Positions 23,422 to 32,971 of a stretch of 64,000 nt of DNA are shown here, piece after piece. This DNA is from Streptomyces hayashii. GTDB lineage: Bacteria; Actinomycetota; Actinomycetes; Streptomycetales; Streptomycetaceae. The notes under the pieces were generated by a model. That model was not told where the DNA came from and did not search any database. It worked only from the letters and a program-made list of their open reading frames with translations. The stretch lies in assembly GCF_024539815.1 (NCBI RefSeq), contig NZ_JAHHIU010000085.1, positions 1 to 64,000 of the forward strand, in the 5' to 3' direction. A program made the position numbers and the translations under genes. How positions within the stretch are numbered: position 1 is the first letter of the stretch; every line of letters begins with the position of its first letter.

Positions 23422-24429
23422 TCAAACCCCGACGCGGATCTGCTCGCGCAGCTTCGTGGTGACGTCGACCGCCACGTCCTTGGTGACGCCCTTCGCGGCG
23501 TCGCCCGGCGACACCATGGCGATGGTGCTGTAGTCCGCCCAGGCGCAGAACCAGTCGGTCTTCTCCTGCTTGGTGAGCGCGTTCTTCCCCTTGGCCGCCT
23601 GGCACTTCATGACCGCGCCGTCGAGGTCGGCCGTCACGGGCTCGCCGACCAGCTCGCTCTTCTGGTCCCCGGCGGAGCCCGACGAGCTCTCCTCGGTCGA
23701 CTTCTTGAAGCTGGCGAAGAACAGGTCCAGCGTCTTCTGCGGGTCGGTGATCTTGCCGTAGGCGCCCGCGAAGGTGATGGTCTTGGAGGTGGCCAGCTCG
23801 GACGCGTCCGGCGCGGTGCTCGGGTCGGCCGGGTCGTACCCGCTCAGGTCCGCCGTCGTGTAGACGCCGATGACGGACTTGCCGTCCTGGACGCCGGTCT
23901 TCGCCAGGTCGGCCGCCGAGTCCTTGCCGGCGCTCGCACCGTCCTTCGAGACCCGGTTGTAGTCGGTGAGGGCGGTACCCGGGGTGGTCAGCTTGTGCGC
24001 GCCGTCGTCCTTCAGACCGCCCGCGCCGCCGCCTCCGCCGATCACGAAGTAGGCGCCCACGCCGATCGCGGCGACGACCGCGACCGCGCCGACCACGATG
24101 GCGGCCGTCTTCTTGCCGCGGCCGCCGGCCGGGGGCTGCGGAACGCCGTAGGGCGGCTGGCCGTAGGGCGGCTGCTGACCGTACGGGGGCTGGCCGTACG
24201 GCGCCTGCTGACCGTAGGGAGGCTGCTGGCCGTAGGGAGGGGCCTGCGGGGGCACGCCCTGCTGGGGCTGCGCCGGGTAGCCGTAGCCGGGCTGCGGGGC
24301 GGGAGGCTGCTGGGGGTTGCCGTAGCCGGGCTGCGGAGCCTGCGGCGGCTGACCGTACGGACCGGGCTGGCCGTACGGTCCGGGCTGCTGGGGCTGCCCG
24401 CCGTACGGGCCCGGCTGGTTGTGACTCAT
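23422..24429 (-). CDS. Membrane protein with Pro/Tyr/Gly-rich cytoplasmic repeats and extracellular domain
   Basis: The 335-residue protein begins with about 100 residues of PYGQPP-type repeats, then GRGKK, one membrane span (AAIVVGAVAVVAAIGVGAYFV) and an extracellular domain of about 200 residues. Such Pro-rich cytoplasmic tails before a single span are common in actinobacterial envelope proteins. The C-terminal domain (GKITDPQKTLDLFFASF, ELVGEPV, CQAAKGKN, FCAWADYSTIAMV) is the same domain as in the frameshifted lipoprotein at 17087-17862, so the family has at least two members here. Two conserved Cys may form a disulfide. Function unknown. GGAGGGG stands 8 bases before the ATG. Confidence 0.85.
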   Translation of the reverse strand: MSHNQPGPYGGQPQQPGPYGQPGPYGQPPQAPQPGYGNPQQPPAPQPGYGYPAQPQQGVPPQAPPYGQQPPYGQQAPYGQPPYGQQPPYGQPPYGVPQPPAGGRGKKTAAIVVGAVAVVAAIGVGAYFVIGGGGGAGGLKDDGAHKLTTPGTALTDYNRVSKDGASAGKDSAADLAKTGVQDGKSVIGVYTTADLSGYDPADPSTAPDASELATSKTITFAGAYGKITDPQKTLDLFFASFKKSTEESSSGSAGDQKSELVGEPVTADLDGAVMKCQAAKGKNALTKQEKTDWFCAWADYSTIAMVSPGDAAKGVTKDVAVDVTTKLREQIRVGV

Positions 24430-24528
24430 TCCTGGGTTCCCCTCCAGATGCTTATGCGTTATTCACATCCTGGCTCAACGTCCACACCTGCACGGCGGCG
24501 GGGGCCCCACCGTTACAGAGGAAACACG

Positions 24529-24559
24529 TTTCGGGACCGCGCGGTGACACCCCTAAACT
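24529..24559 (+). promoter_or_regulatory. valS promoter, leaderless
   Basis: TAAACT (24554-24559) is followed after exactly 6 bases by the valS GTG, and no ribosome-binding site is visible. TTTCGG at 24529-24534 is a poor -35 candidate (19-base spacer). Confidence 0.6.
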
Positions 24560-24565
24560 GGGCCC

Positions 24566-27217
24566 GTGACCGAGAACGCTCAGCAGCAGCCATCAGCGCC
24601 CCACACCGAACTGCCGACCCAGTACGCGCCGGCCGACGTAGAGGGGCCGCTGTACGAGCGCTGGGTGGAGCGGGGCTACTTCGAGGCCGACGCCAAGAGC
24701 GACAAGCCCGCGTACACCATCGTCATCCCTCCGCCGAACGTCACGGGCAGCCTGCACCTGGGGCACGCCTTCGAGCACACGCTCATCGACGCGCTCACGC
24801 GCCGCAAGCGGATGCAGGGCTTCGAGACGCTCTGGCAGCCGGGGATGGACCACGCCGGCATCGCCACGCAGAACGTCGTCGAGCGAGAGCTGGGCAAGGA
24901 GGGCAAGTCCCGTCACGACCTCGGCCGGGAGGCGTTCGTCGAGCGCGTCTGGCGCTGGAAGGGCGAGTCGGGCGGCCAGATCAGCGGTCAGATGCGCCGC
25001 CTCGGCGACGGCGTCGCCTGGTCGCGTGAGCGCTTCACCATGGACGAAGGGCTGTCCCAGGCCGTCCAGACCATCTTCAAGCGGCTCTACGACGACGAAC
25101 TCATCTACCGCGCCGAGCGCATCATCAACTGGTGTCCGCGCTGTCTGACGGCGATCTCGGACATCGAGGTCGAGTACCAGGACGACGACGGCGAGCTCGT
25201 CTCCATGAAGTACGGCGAAGGGGACGACACCATCGTCGTCGCCACCACGCGCGCGGAGACGATGCTCGGCGACACGGCCGTCGCCGTCCACCCCGACGAC
25301 GAGCGCTACAAGCACCTGGTCGGCAAGGAGATCCGCCTTCCACTGACCGACCGGTCCATCCCGGTCGTCGCCGACACCCACGTCGATCCCGAGTTCGGCA
25401 CCGGCGCGGTCAAGGTGACCCCGGCGCACGACCCGAACGACTTCGAGATCGGCCAGCGCCACAACCTGCCGTCGCTCACCGTCATGGACGAGCACGCGGT
25501 CATCACCGCCCACGGCCCCTTCCAGGGCCTGGACCGGCTGGAGGCCCGCTCCGCCATCGTCGCCGCGCTGCGCGCCGAGGGCCGGATCGTCGCCGAGAAG
25601 CGGCCCTACGTCCACTCCGTCGGGCACTGCTCGCGCTGCAAGACGACCATCGAGCCGCGTCTGTCCATGCAGTGGTGGGTCAAGGTCGGCCCGCTGGCGA
25701 AGGCCGCCGGTGACGCCGTCCGTGACGGCCGCGTCAAGATCCACCCGCAGGAGATGGAGAAGCGCTACTTCGACTGGGTCGACAACCTGCACGACTGGTG
25801 CATCTCGCGCCAGCTGTGGTGGGGCCACCGCATCCCCGTCTGGTACGGCCCGAACGGCGAGGTCGTCTGCGTCGGCCCCGACGAGGAGGCTCCCACCGGC
25901 GAGGGCTGGCGCCAGGACACCGACGTCCTCGACACCTGGTTCTCCTCGGGCCTTTGGCCGTTCTCCACGCTCGGCTGGCCCGAACAGACCGAGTCGCTCG
26001 CGAAGTTCTACCCGAACTCCGTCCTGGTCACCGGCTACGACATCCTCTTCTTCTGGGTCGCCCGGATGATGATGTTCGGCCTGTACGCGATGGACGGCAC
26101 CCCGCCGTTCCACACCATCGCCCTGCACGGCATGGTGCGCGACCAGTTCGGCAAGAAGATGTCGAAGTCCTTCGGCAACGCGGTCAACCCGCTGGACTGG
26201 ATGGACAAGTACGGCTCCGACGCGCTCCGCTTCACCCTCGCGCGCGGCGCCAACCCCGGCGTCGACGTCCCGATCGGCGAGGACTGGGTCCAGGGCTCCC
26301 GCAACTTCGCGAACAAGATCTGGAACGCCACGCGCTTCGCGCTGATGAACGGCGCGACGGTCGACGGTCCGCTGCCGGAGGTCTCCGAGCTGTCGGCGAC
26401 CGACCGCTGGATCCTGTCGCGTCTGAACTCCGTCGTCGCCGAAGTCGACGCGCTCTACGAGGACTTCCAGTTCGCGAAGCTGTCCGACGTGCTGTTCCAC
26501 TTCGCCTGGGACGAGGTCTTCGACTGGTACGTCGAGCTGTCCAAGACGACGTTCATGGCCGGCGGCGAGCCCGCCAAGGTCTCCGGCCGTGTCCTCGGCG
26601 AGGTCCTCGACGTCACCCTGAAGCTGCTGCACCCGATCGTCCCGTTCGTCACGGAGACGCTGTGGACCACGCTGACCGGCGGCGAGTCCGTCGTCGTCGC
26701 CGAATGGCCCAAGGCTGTGTCCGTCCCTGGTGCTGACGCACCGGGCGGCTTCCGGGACGCGGCCGCCGAGAAGGAGATCGAGAGTCTCCAGTCGGTCATC
26801 ACCGAGGTCCGCCGCTTCCGCGCCGACCAGGGTCTGCAGCCCGGCCAGCGCGTGCCGGCCCGCCTGACCCTCGACGGCACGCCGTTCGCGGCGCACGAGG
26901 CCGCCGTCCGCCAGCTGCTGCGCCTTCAGCCGGAGGGCGAGGACTTCTCCGCGACGGCGACCCTGCCCGTCGCGGGCGCCACGGTCGCGCTGGACCTGTC
27001 CGGCACGATCGACGTGGCCGCGGAGCGCAAGCGCCTGGCCAAGGATCTGGCCGCGGCCGAGAAGGAGAAGGCCCAGGCGGTCGCCAAGCTCGGCAACGAG
27101 GCGTTCCTCGCGAAGGCCCCGGACAACGTGGTCGACAAGATCCGCACCCGCCTCGCCAAGGCGGACGAGGACATCGCCCGCATCGAGAGCCAGCTGGAGC
27201 GTCTGCCCCAGGCGTGA
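24566..27217 (+). CDS. valS: Valyl-tRNA synthetase
   Basis: ValRS charges tRNA-Val. The 883-residue class I enzyme has the HIGH-type motif HLGH (64-67, within [14 protein letters not shown]), an editing domain (CP1), KMSKS (531-535) and the C-terminal ValRS coiled coil rich in Lys/Glu/Ala (about 805-880). The GTG start lies 6 bases after a -10-like TAAACT, so the message is probably leaderless; no T-box leader was seen. A hairpin terminator follows before folC. Confidence 0.97.
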   Translation: MTENAQQQPSAPHTELPTQYAPADVEGPLYERWVERGYFEADAKSDKPAYTIVIPPPNVTGSLHLGHAFEHTLIDALTRRKRMQGFETLWQPGMDHAGIATQNVVERELGKEGKSRHDLGREAFVERVWRWKGESGGQISGQMRRLGDGVAWSRERFTMDEGLSQAVQTIFKRLYDDELIYRAERIINWCPRCLTAISDIEVEYQDDDGELVSMKYGEGDDTIVVATTRAETMLGDTAVAVHPDDERYKHLVGKEIRLPLTDRSIPVVADTHVDPEFGTGAVKVTPAHDPNDFEIGQRHNLPSLTVMDEHAVITAHGPFQGLDRLEARSAIVAALRAEGRIVAEKRPYVHSVGHCSRCKTTIEPRLSMQWWVKVGPLAKAAGDAVRDGRVKIHPQEMEKRYFDWVDNLHDWCISRQLWWGHRIPVWYGPNGEVVCVGPDEEAPTGEGWRQDTDVLDTWFSSGLWPFSTLGWPEQTESLAKFYPNSVLVTGYDILFFWVARMMMFGLYAMDGTPPFHTIALHGMVRDQFGKKMSKSFGNAVNPLDWMDKYGSDALRFTLARGANPGVDVPIGEDWVQGSRNFANKIWNATRFALMNGATVDGPLPEVSELSATDRWILSRLNSVVAEVDALYEDFQFAKLSDVLFHFAWDEVFDWYVELSKTTFMAGGEPAKVSGRVLGEVLDVTLKLLHPIVPFVTETLWTTLTGGESVVVAEWPKAVSVPGADAPGGFRDAAAEKEIESLQSVITEVRRFRADQGLQPGQRVPARLTLDGTPFAAHEAAVRQLLRLQPEGEDFSATATLPVAGATVALDLSGTIDVAAERKRLAKDLAAAEKEKAQAVAKLGNEAFLAKAPDNVVDKIRTRLAKADEDIARIESQLERLPQA

Positions 27218-27241
27218 GGCGGTGGCACGGCATCACGACGA

Positions 27242-27278
27242 CGAAGGCCCCGGGACCGGCACGGTTGCGGGGCCTTCG
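27242..27278 (+). terminator. Hairpin terminator between valS and folC
   Basis: CGAAGGCCCCG pairs exactly with CGGGGCCTTCG (11 bp) over a 15-base loop, 24 bases after the valS stop. Confidence 0.75.
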
Positions 27279-27302
27279 CCCACCTCTGTCAGCGGCCGTC
27301 CG

Positions 27303-27308
27303 TAGACT
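27303..27308 (+). promoter_or_regulatory. folC -10 box, leaderless
   Basis: TAGACT is followed after 6 bases by the folC GTG. There is no ribosome-binding site, and the preceding hairpin terminator means a new promoter is needed here. Confidence 0.6.
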
Positions 27309-27314
27309 GGCCCC

Positions 27315-28847
27315 GTGAGCGAGCTCCCCCCGAACGGCAACCACGACGACCTGCCCGCCCCCTTCGACCCCCTCGATCCCTTCGACGAGATCATCGCCGA
27401 GGAGACCGACCGCGATCCCGATCTCGCGGTCATCGAGGCCGGCAGCCGCACCCTGCGCACCCAGGGCGGCGCACCGCAGGCCGATGTGCCCGCGCGCCCC
27501 GAGGACCCCGAGGTCGACAAAGCCCTGCGCGAGGTCGAGGCCGAGCTCGCCACCCGCTGGGGCGAGACGAAACTGGAGCCCTCCGTCGGCCGGATCGCCG
27601 CGCTGATGGACGTGCTGGGGGACCCGCAGCGCTCCTACCCGTCGATCCACATCACGGGCACGAACGGCAAGACCTCCACCGCTCGCATGATCGAGGCCCT
27701 GCTCGGCGCCTTCGAGCTGCGCACCGGCCGGTACACGAGCCCGCACGTGCAGTCGATCACCGAGCGGATCAGCCTCGACGGCGCCGCGATCTCCGCCGAG
27801 CGGTTCATCGAGACGTACCGGGACGTCAAGCCGTACGTCGACATGGTCGACGGCATGCAGGAGTACCGGCTGTCCTTCTTCGAGGTGCTCACCGGCATGG
27901 CGTACGCCGCGTTCGCCGACGCGCCCGTGGACGTCGCCGTCGTGGAAGTGGGCATGGGCGGCTCCTGGGACGCCACCAACGTCATCGACGGCGACGTGGC
28001 CGTGGTCACGCCCATCGACCTGGACCACACCGACCGGCTCGGGGAGACGACCGCCGAGATCGCCGCAGAGAAGAGCGGGATCGTCAAGCAGGACGCCACC
28101 GTCATCCTGGCCCAGCAGCCGGTCGACGCGGCTCAGGTGCTGCTGAAGAAGGCCGTCGAGGTCGACGCGACCGTGGCCCGGGAAGGGCTGGAGTTCGGGG
28201 TCGTCGCCCGCCAGGTCGCCGTCGGCGGACAGCTGGTCACCCTGCGCGGGCTGGGCGGCGAGTACCCCGAGGTGTACCTGCCCCTGCACGGCCCCTACCA
28301 GGCGCACAACGCGGCCGTCGCGCTCGCCGCCGTCGAGGCGTTCTTCGGCGTCGGCTCCCAGCGGCCCGAGCCGCTCGACATCGAGACCGTCCGCAAGGCG
28401 TTCGCCGCCGTCTCCTCGCCGGGCCGACTCGAAGTCGTCCGCCGTTCCCCGACCGTCGTCCTGGACGCCGCGCACAACCCGGCCGGCGCCCGGGCCACGG
28501 CCGAGGCCGTCGGGGAGGCGTTCGACTTCTCCCGGCTGATCGGCGTGGTCGGAGCCAGTGGCGACAAGAACGTGCGCGGGCTCCTGGAGGCCTTCGAGCC
28601 GATCTTCGCCGAGGTCGTGATCACGCAGAACACCAGCCACCGCGCGATGGACGCCGACGAGCTCGCCGCGATCGCCGTCGAGGTGTTCGGCGACGAGCGC
28701 GTCCAGGTCGAGCCTCGGCTGCCCGACGCCCTGGAGGCGGCGATCACCCTGTCCGAGGAGGAAGGCGAGTTCTCCGGCGGAGGCGTCCTGGTCACCGGTT
28801 CCGTCATCACCGTCGGCGAGGCGCGACTGCTCCTCGGGAAGGGCTGA
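27315..28847 (+). CDS. folC: Bifunctional dihydrofolate synthase / folylpolyglutamate synthase
   Basis: FolC adds glutamate to dihydropteroate and then to folates. The 510-residue protein has the Mur-ligase-type P-loop GTNGKTST (115-122), the central ATPase domain with VEVGMGGSWDATN and a C-terminal domain with VLDAAHNPAGARA. The N-terminus is about 80 residues longer than E. coli FolC and acidic. It starts with GTG directly downstream of a -10 box. A DUF4233 membrane protein gene follows after 8 bases and ndk after that, so these are probably one transcript. Confidence 0.95.
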   Translation: MSELPPNGNHDDLPAPFDPLDPFDEIIAEETDRDPDLAVIEAGSRTLRTQGGAPQADVPARPEDPEVDKALREVEAELATRWGETKLEPSVGRIAALMDVLGDPQRSYPSIHITGTNGKTSTARMIEALLGAFELRTGRYTSPHVQSITERISLDGAAISAERFIETYRDVKPYVDMVDGMQEYRLSFFEVLTGMAYAAFADAPVDVAVVEVGMGGSWDATNVIDGDVAVVTPIDLDHTDRLGETTAEIAAEKSGIVKQDATVILAQQPVDAAQVLLKKAVEVDATVAREGLEFGVVARQVAVGGQLVTLRGLGGEYPEVYLPLHGPYQAHNAAVALAAVEAFFGVGSQRPEPLDIETVRKAFAAVSSPGRLEVVRRSPTVVLDAAHNPAGARATAEAVGEAFDFSRLIGVVGASGDKNVRGLLEAFEPIFAEVVITQNTSHRAMDADELAAIAVEVFGDERVQVEPRLPDALEAAITLSEEEGEFSGGGVLVTGSVITVGEARLLLGKG

Positions 28848-28855
28848 GGCCCGCC

Positions 28856-29221
28856 ATGCGTACGCTCTGCTCCTCGACCCTGATCGGCGAGTTCTTCGTC
28901 ATCGGCTTCGCCGGTCTGGTCGCCATGAAGGACTCCGACCTGTCCGTGTCCACGGTGTGGACGGTCTGCGGCGTCGCCATGCTGTTCAGCGTCCTGCTGT
29001 GCGGCATGGTCACCCGGCCCGGCGGGGTCGCCCTCGGCTGGGCGCTGCAGATCGCCCTCGTCGCGTCCGGCTTCTTCGTCCCGATCATGTTCTTCATGGG
29101 CGTGCTCTTCGGGGCGCTGTGGTGGGCGTCGGTGCACTTCGGCAGAAAGGTCGACGAGGCCAAGGCCCGCTTCGCCGCGCAGGTGTCCGGCACCTCTGCG
29201 GATACCGCTGACGCTGCGTAA
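28856..29221 (+). CDS. DUF4233 membrane protein
   Basis: The 121-residue protein has four hydrophobic segments and the typical actinobacterial DUF4233 pattern (MRTLCSSTLIGEFFVIGFAGLVA at the N-terminus, shortened here, and FFMGVLFGALWW near the end). It follows folC by 8 bases, a pairing that I recall as conserved in actinobacteria. Function unknown. The ATG is unambiguous, though the ribosome-binding site is weak, consistent with coupling to folC. Confidence 0.85.
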   Translation: MRTLCSSTLIGEFFVIGFAGLVAMKDSDLSVSTVWTVCGVAMLFSVLLCGMVTRPGGVALGWALQIALVASGFFVPIMFFMGVLFGALWWASVHFGRKVDEAKARFAAQVSGTSADTADAA

Positions 29222-29315
29222 CAAGCGCCCGGACCCGACCTGTAACCTCATCCCACCGCACCTGCAGGCGCCAGAGCACCGGCGCCGGAACACCGGCAGT
29301 AGAAGGAGCCCCCTC

Positions 29316-29729
29316 GTGAGCCAGCGCACCCTCGTCCTGCTCAAGCCCGACGCCGTCCGTCGTGGCCTGACCGGCGAGATCATCAGCCGTATCGAGCGCA
29401 AGGCCGGCTGGCAGATCACCGCGCTGGAGCTGCGCACCCTGGACCAGGACACGCTGGAGCAGCACTACGGCGAGCACAAGGGCAAGCCCTTCTACGAGCC
29501 GCTGGTGGAGTTCATGGCCTCCGGTCCGGTCGTCGCGCTGATCGTCGAGGGTGAGCGGGTCATCGAGGGCGTGCGCGCGCTGGCCGGCCCGACCGACCCC
29601 ATCGCCGCCGCCCCCGGCTCCATCCGCGGCGACTACGGCGTCATCGTCCGCGAGAACCTGATCCACGCCTCCGACTCCGAGGAGTCCGCCGAGCGCGAGG
29701 TGAAGATCTTCTTCCCCGGTCGGGCCTGA
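29316..29729 (+). CDS. ndk: Nucleoside diphosphate kinase
   Basis: Ndk transfers the gamma-phosphate between nucleoside triphosphates and diphosphates through a phosphohistidine. The 137-residue protein has the catalytic His117 in NLIHASDS and the usual N-terminal TLVLLKPDAVRRGL. The GTG start follows AAGGAG by 8 bases. TAACCT at about 29243 is a candidate -10 giving a leader of about 60 bases. Confidence 0.97.
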   Translation: MSQRTLVLLKPDAVRRGLTGEIISRIERKAGWQITALELRTLDQDTLEQHYGEHKGKPFYEPLVEFMASGPVVALIVEGERVIEGVRALAGPTDPIAAAPGSIRGDYGVIVRENLIHASDSEESAEREVKIFFPGRA

Positions 29730-29950
29730 CACCGGCGGGTCGCAGAAGGGTCTGAAGCGGGCGATCGAGGGAACGTGAGCCCCCGAACGCCCGTCTCCAG
29801 AAGCGAACCCACACAGCATCTGCAAACAATGGCGGAGACCGCTCCGCAGTGTTCGTGCAGGCGCGTTTACGATGGAAGCCTTCACGTCACAGCACCCACC
29901 TCGCCGACCTGATAAGCCCTCAAAGCTCATGGAAGGCCAGTCGAATCCTG

Positions 29951-30982
29951 ATGGGGAACTCAATGTCGTTCATCGGCCGTGACATGGCTGTCGACCTCGG
30001 GACCGCCAACACGCTGGTGTACGTCAGGGGTCGCGGGATCGTACTCAACGAGCCGTCCGTCGTCGCGATCAACACCAACACCGGTGGCATCCTCGCGGTC
30101 GGCGCCGAAGCGAAGAAGATGATCGGGCGCACGCCCGGCAACATCGTTGCCGTGCGTCCGCTGAAGGACGGCGTGATCGCCGACTTCGAGATCACCGAGC
30201 GGATGCTCCGCTACTTCATCCTGAAGATCCACAAGCGGAGGTATCTGGCTCGGCCGCGGGTCGTCGTCTGTGTGCCCTCGGGCATCACGGGCGTCGAGCG
30301 CCGTGCCGTCATCGAGGCGTCGACCCAGGCCGGCGCCCGTCAGGTGCACATCATCGAGGAGCCCATGGCCGCGGCCATCGGCTCCGGCCTGCCGGTCCAC
30401 GAGGCCACGGGCAACATGGTGGTGGACATCGGCGGCGGCACCACGGAGGTCGCGGTCATCTCGCTCGGCGGCATCGTCACCGCCCAGTCCATCCGCGTCG
30501 CGGGTGACGAGCTGGACAGCTCGATCATCCAGCACATCAAGAAGGAGTACTCGCTCCTCCTCGGTGAGCGGACGGCTGAGCAGATCAAGATCACGATCGG
30601 TTCCGCCTACGACCTCGACGACGACCAGCACACCGAAATCCGTGGCCGTGACCTCGTCTCCGGACTGCCCAAGACCGTCGTCATCTCGGCGGCCGAGGTG
30701 CGCAAGGCGATCGAGGAACCGGTCAACGCGATCGTGGACGCCGTGAAGACCACGCTCGACAAGTGTCCGCCGGAGCTGTCCGGCGACATCATGGACCGCG
30801 GAATCGTTCTGACCGGCGGCGGAGCCCTGCTGCGCGGCCTGGACGAGCGGCTGCGCCGGGAGACCGGCATGCCCATCCACATCGCCGAGGACCCGCTGGA
30901 CAGCGTGGCGCTCGGCTCCGGGAAGTGCGTCGAGGAATTCGAGGCGCTCCAGCAGGTCCTGGACGCGGCGCCGCGCAGATGA
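29951..30982 (+). CDS. mreB: Rod-shape-determining actin homologue MreB
   Basis: MreB is a bacterial actin; in Streptomyces it is needed for spore-wall integrity rather than hyphal growth. The 343-residue form begins [20 protein letters not shown], with the actin phosphate-1 motif DLGTANT, phosphate-2 [13 protein letters not shown] and the C-terminal [13 protein letters not shown]. Two starts are close: ATG 29951 (matching the S. coelicolor form as I recall) and ATG 29963, which has GGGGAA 6 bases upstream. First gene of the mre cluster; a hairpin after the gene and a promoter-like region before mreC suggest a partly separate transcript. Confidence 0.97.
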   Translation: MGNSMSFIGRDMAVDLGTANTLVYVRGRGIVLNEPSVVAINTNTGGILAVGAEAKKMIGRTPGNIVAVRPLKDGVIADFEITERMLRYFILKIHKRRYLARPRVVVCVPSGITGVERRAVIEASTQAGARQVHIIEEPMAAAIGSGLPVHEATGNMVVDIGGGTTEVAVISLGGIVTAQSIRVAGDELDSSIIQHIKKEYSLLLGERTAEQIKITIGSAYDLDDDQHTEIRGRDLVSGLPKTVVISAAEVRKAIEEPVNAIVDAVKTTLDKCPPELSGDIMDRGIVLTGGGALLRGLDERLRRETGMPIHIAEDPLDSVALGSGKCVEEFEALQQVLDAAPRR

Positions 30983-30997
30983 CGTAACGCTTCGATT

Positions 30998-31031
30998 CCG
31001 CCGTACGAGATGATCTCCTCTCGTGCGGCGG
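30998..31031 (+). terminator. Hairpin downstream of mreB
   Basis: CCGCCGTACGAGA pairs with TCTCGTGCGGCGG (13 bp with one G-U) over an 8-base loop, 16 bases past the mreB stop. TTGATA at about 31035 followed 18 bases later by TAAAGC may restart transcription for mreC. Confidence 0.7.
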
Positions 31032-31191
31032 ATCGTTGATATAGAGGCATAAGCTCCCATAAAGCGCCCTTGGTCATCTTGGCCCGGGGCTACCCCAATT
31101 CCCGACCCGCTCCCTGACAACTGCTTTACGACACCTGCTTCCTGATTCCTGTTCTTTGTTTTCTCTCAGAGGAAGGGCACGGCCGCCGCAC

Positions 31192-32130
31192 GTGAGGGAC
31201 ACACGAGAGAGCCGGCTGCTCCTGGTGCTGCTGATCGCCGTAGCGTTCGCGCTGATCACGGTGGACATCCGGGGCGGGGAGGACTCCCCTGTCGACGGCG
31301 CCCGGCAGGCCGCCGCAGCGGCCTTCGGTCCCATCGAGAACGGAGTGTCGTCGGCGGTGGACCCCGTCGGCAACGCCGTCTCCGCCGTCCGCGACTCCGG
31401 GGAACGCCATGACCGGCTCGCCGCGCTGGAGAAGGAGAACGCGGCGCTCAAGGCGAAGCTCGGCAGCGACGACCGCAACCGCAGCCGGCTGGCGCAGCTC
31501 GACAAGATGCTGAAGATCGCCGGCACCGGCCAGTACGGCATCAAGGGCGCGGAGGTCATCGCGATAGGAGCGGCCCAGGGCTTCTCCTGGACGATCACCA
31601 TCGACGTCGGCGCCAACGACGGCGTCAAGCGCGACATGACGGTCCTGAACGGGGACGGGCTGGTCGGGCGGGTCACCACCGTCGGCCCGGACACCGCGAC
31701 CGTGCTGCTGGCCAGCGACCCCGACTTCACCGTCGGCACCCGCATGGAGGCGTCCGACGAGCTCGGCTTCGCCTCCGGCCAGGGCGACCGCCCGCTGCGC
31801 GTCGAACTCCTCAACGGCAAGGCCGACGTGAAGAAGGGCGACCGGCTGGTCACCTTCGGTTCCCAGGCCGACAAGCCCTTCGTGCCCGGCGTCCCCGTGG
31901 GCGTCGTCTCCCGCGTCGACCCCTCCGGCGGCGACCTCACCCGCACCCTCTATGTCACGCCGTACGTCAGCTTCACCAAGCTCGACATCGTGGGCGTGGT
32001 CGTCGAGGCCCCGAAGAAGGACCCGCGCGACACCGTGCTCCCCTCCAAGCCCAAACCGGTCCCCACGCCGACGGTGACCGTCACGGTCACGCCGAACGCG
32101 AACGCACCCGTAGACGGCCAGCAGCAGTAG
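31192..32130 (+). CDS. mreC: Rod-shape-determining protein MreC
   Basis: MreC is a bitopic envelope protein linking MreB filaments to wall synthases. The 312-residue protein has one membrane span (about 8-25), a short coiled coil (ERHDRLAALEKENAALKAKL region) and the two beta-barrel domains of MreC. The C-terminus is a Pro/Thr/Val tail (KPVPTPTVTVTVTP) typical of Streptomyces. GTG 31192 (MRDTRESRL) is chosen; GAGGAAGG is about 14 bases upstream, further than ideal, and a TTG at 31156 is the alternative. mreD follows after 14 bases. Confidence 0.95.
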   Translation: MRDTRESRLLLVLLIAVAFALITVDIRGGEDSPVDGARQAAAAAFGPIENGVSSAVDPVGNAVSAVRDSGERHDRLAALEKENAALKAKLGSDDRNRSRLAQLDKMLKIAGTGQYGIKGAEVIAIGAAQGFSWTITIDVGANDGVKRDMTVLNGDGLVGRVTTVGPDTATVLLASDPDFTVGTRMEASDELGFASGQGDRPLRVELLNGKADVKKGDRLVTFGSQADKPFVPGVPVGVVSRVDPSGGDLTRTLYVTPYVSFTKLDIVGVVVEAPKKDPRDTVLPSKPKPVPTPTVTVTVTPNANAPVDGQQQ

Positions 32131-32144
32131 GAGCTGACAACCCC

Positions 32145-32816
32145 ATGCGCGTCAACCGGATCCTGCTCTCCGTCCCACTGGTCGTCGTCGCCCTGGTGAT
32201 CCAGGTGAGCGTCCTCGCCCGCCTCCACCTCCCGGGCGCCGTCCCCGACCTCCTCCTGCTCACCGTGCTGGGCCTGGCCATGGTGTACGGCCATGTCGGC
32301 GGCGCCCTCATCGGCTTCGGCGCCGGTCTGCTGGCCGACCTCGCCCCGCCCGCCGACCACGCCGCCGGACGCTACGCCCTGGTGCTCTGCGTGATCGGCT
32401 ACCTCGCCGGACTGATCAAGCCCGAGACCGGGCAGATCAAGTCGGCCACCGGCCCGATGGTCGTGGTCGTGGCCGCCGCCGTCGGCTCCACCCTGCTGTA
32501 CGCCGGGGTCGGCGCTCTCGTCGGCGACACCACCGCCCGTCATGTCGGCCTCACGGGGCTGCTGTTCACGGCCGCCCTGTACGACCTGCTGCTCGCCCCG
32601 TTCGTGGTCCCCGCGATCATGTTCCTGGCGCGGCGCGCCGACAACGACCCGCTCGCCGAGACCAACTCCGCCGCCAAGAGCCCCGACATCTCCTCCGGAT
32701 GGCTCTCCTCGGGCACGGGTCTGCGGATCGGCGGCCAGCGCGGCGGACTCAAGCTGAAGGCCGCCAGGTCGCGGGCCACCCGGGCCGGGCGCATCAAGGG
32801 GGTCAAGCGGCTGTGA
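32145..32816 (+). CDS. mreD: Rod-shape-determining protein MreD
   Basis: MreD is the polytopic membrane partner of MreC. The 223-residue protein has five or six hydrophobic segments (VPLVVVALVIQVSVLARL first) and a basic C-terminal tail. It overlaps no gene, starts with ATG after TAGGAGCTG, and lies between mreC and the PBP2 gene. Confidence 0.93.
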   Translation: MRVNRILLSVPLVVVALVIQVSVLARLHLPGAVPDLLLLTVLGLAMVYGHVGGALIGFGAGLLADLAPPADHAAGRYALVLCVIGYLAGLIKPETGQIKSATGPMVVVVAAAVGSTLLYAGVGALVGDTTARHVGLTGLLFTAALYDLLLAPFVVPAIMFLARRADNDPLAETNSAAKSPDISSGWLSSGTGLRIGGQRGGLKLKAARSRATRAGRIKGVKRL

Positions 32817-32971
32817 ACGCGGGCGTCCGCGCGCCGAGCGCGCCGGTGGATGAATCACCCGAACGAGGAAGTCAAGGCGGAACGAGGTCGCACAGACTGA
32901 TCGTTCATCATTCGTCCGCGCACACACGTTCGCGCACCGAGTCCGCGTACTGAGAGGGGGAGACAGCCGCA

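Noticed and set aside
24430-24565. T-box riboswitch ahead of valS
   Set aside because: No T-box sequence or specifier stem is seen and the -10 box lies 6 bases before the start codon.
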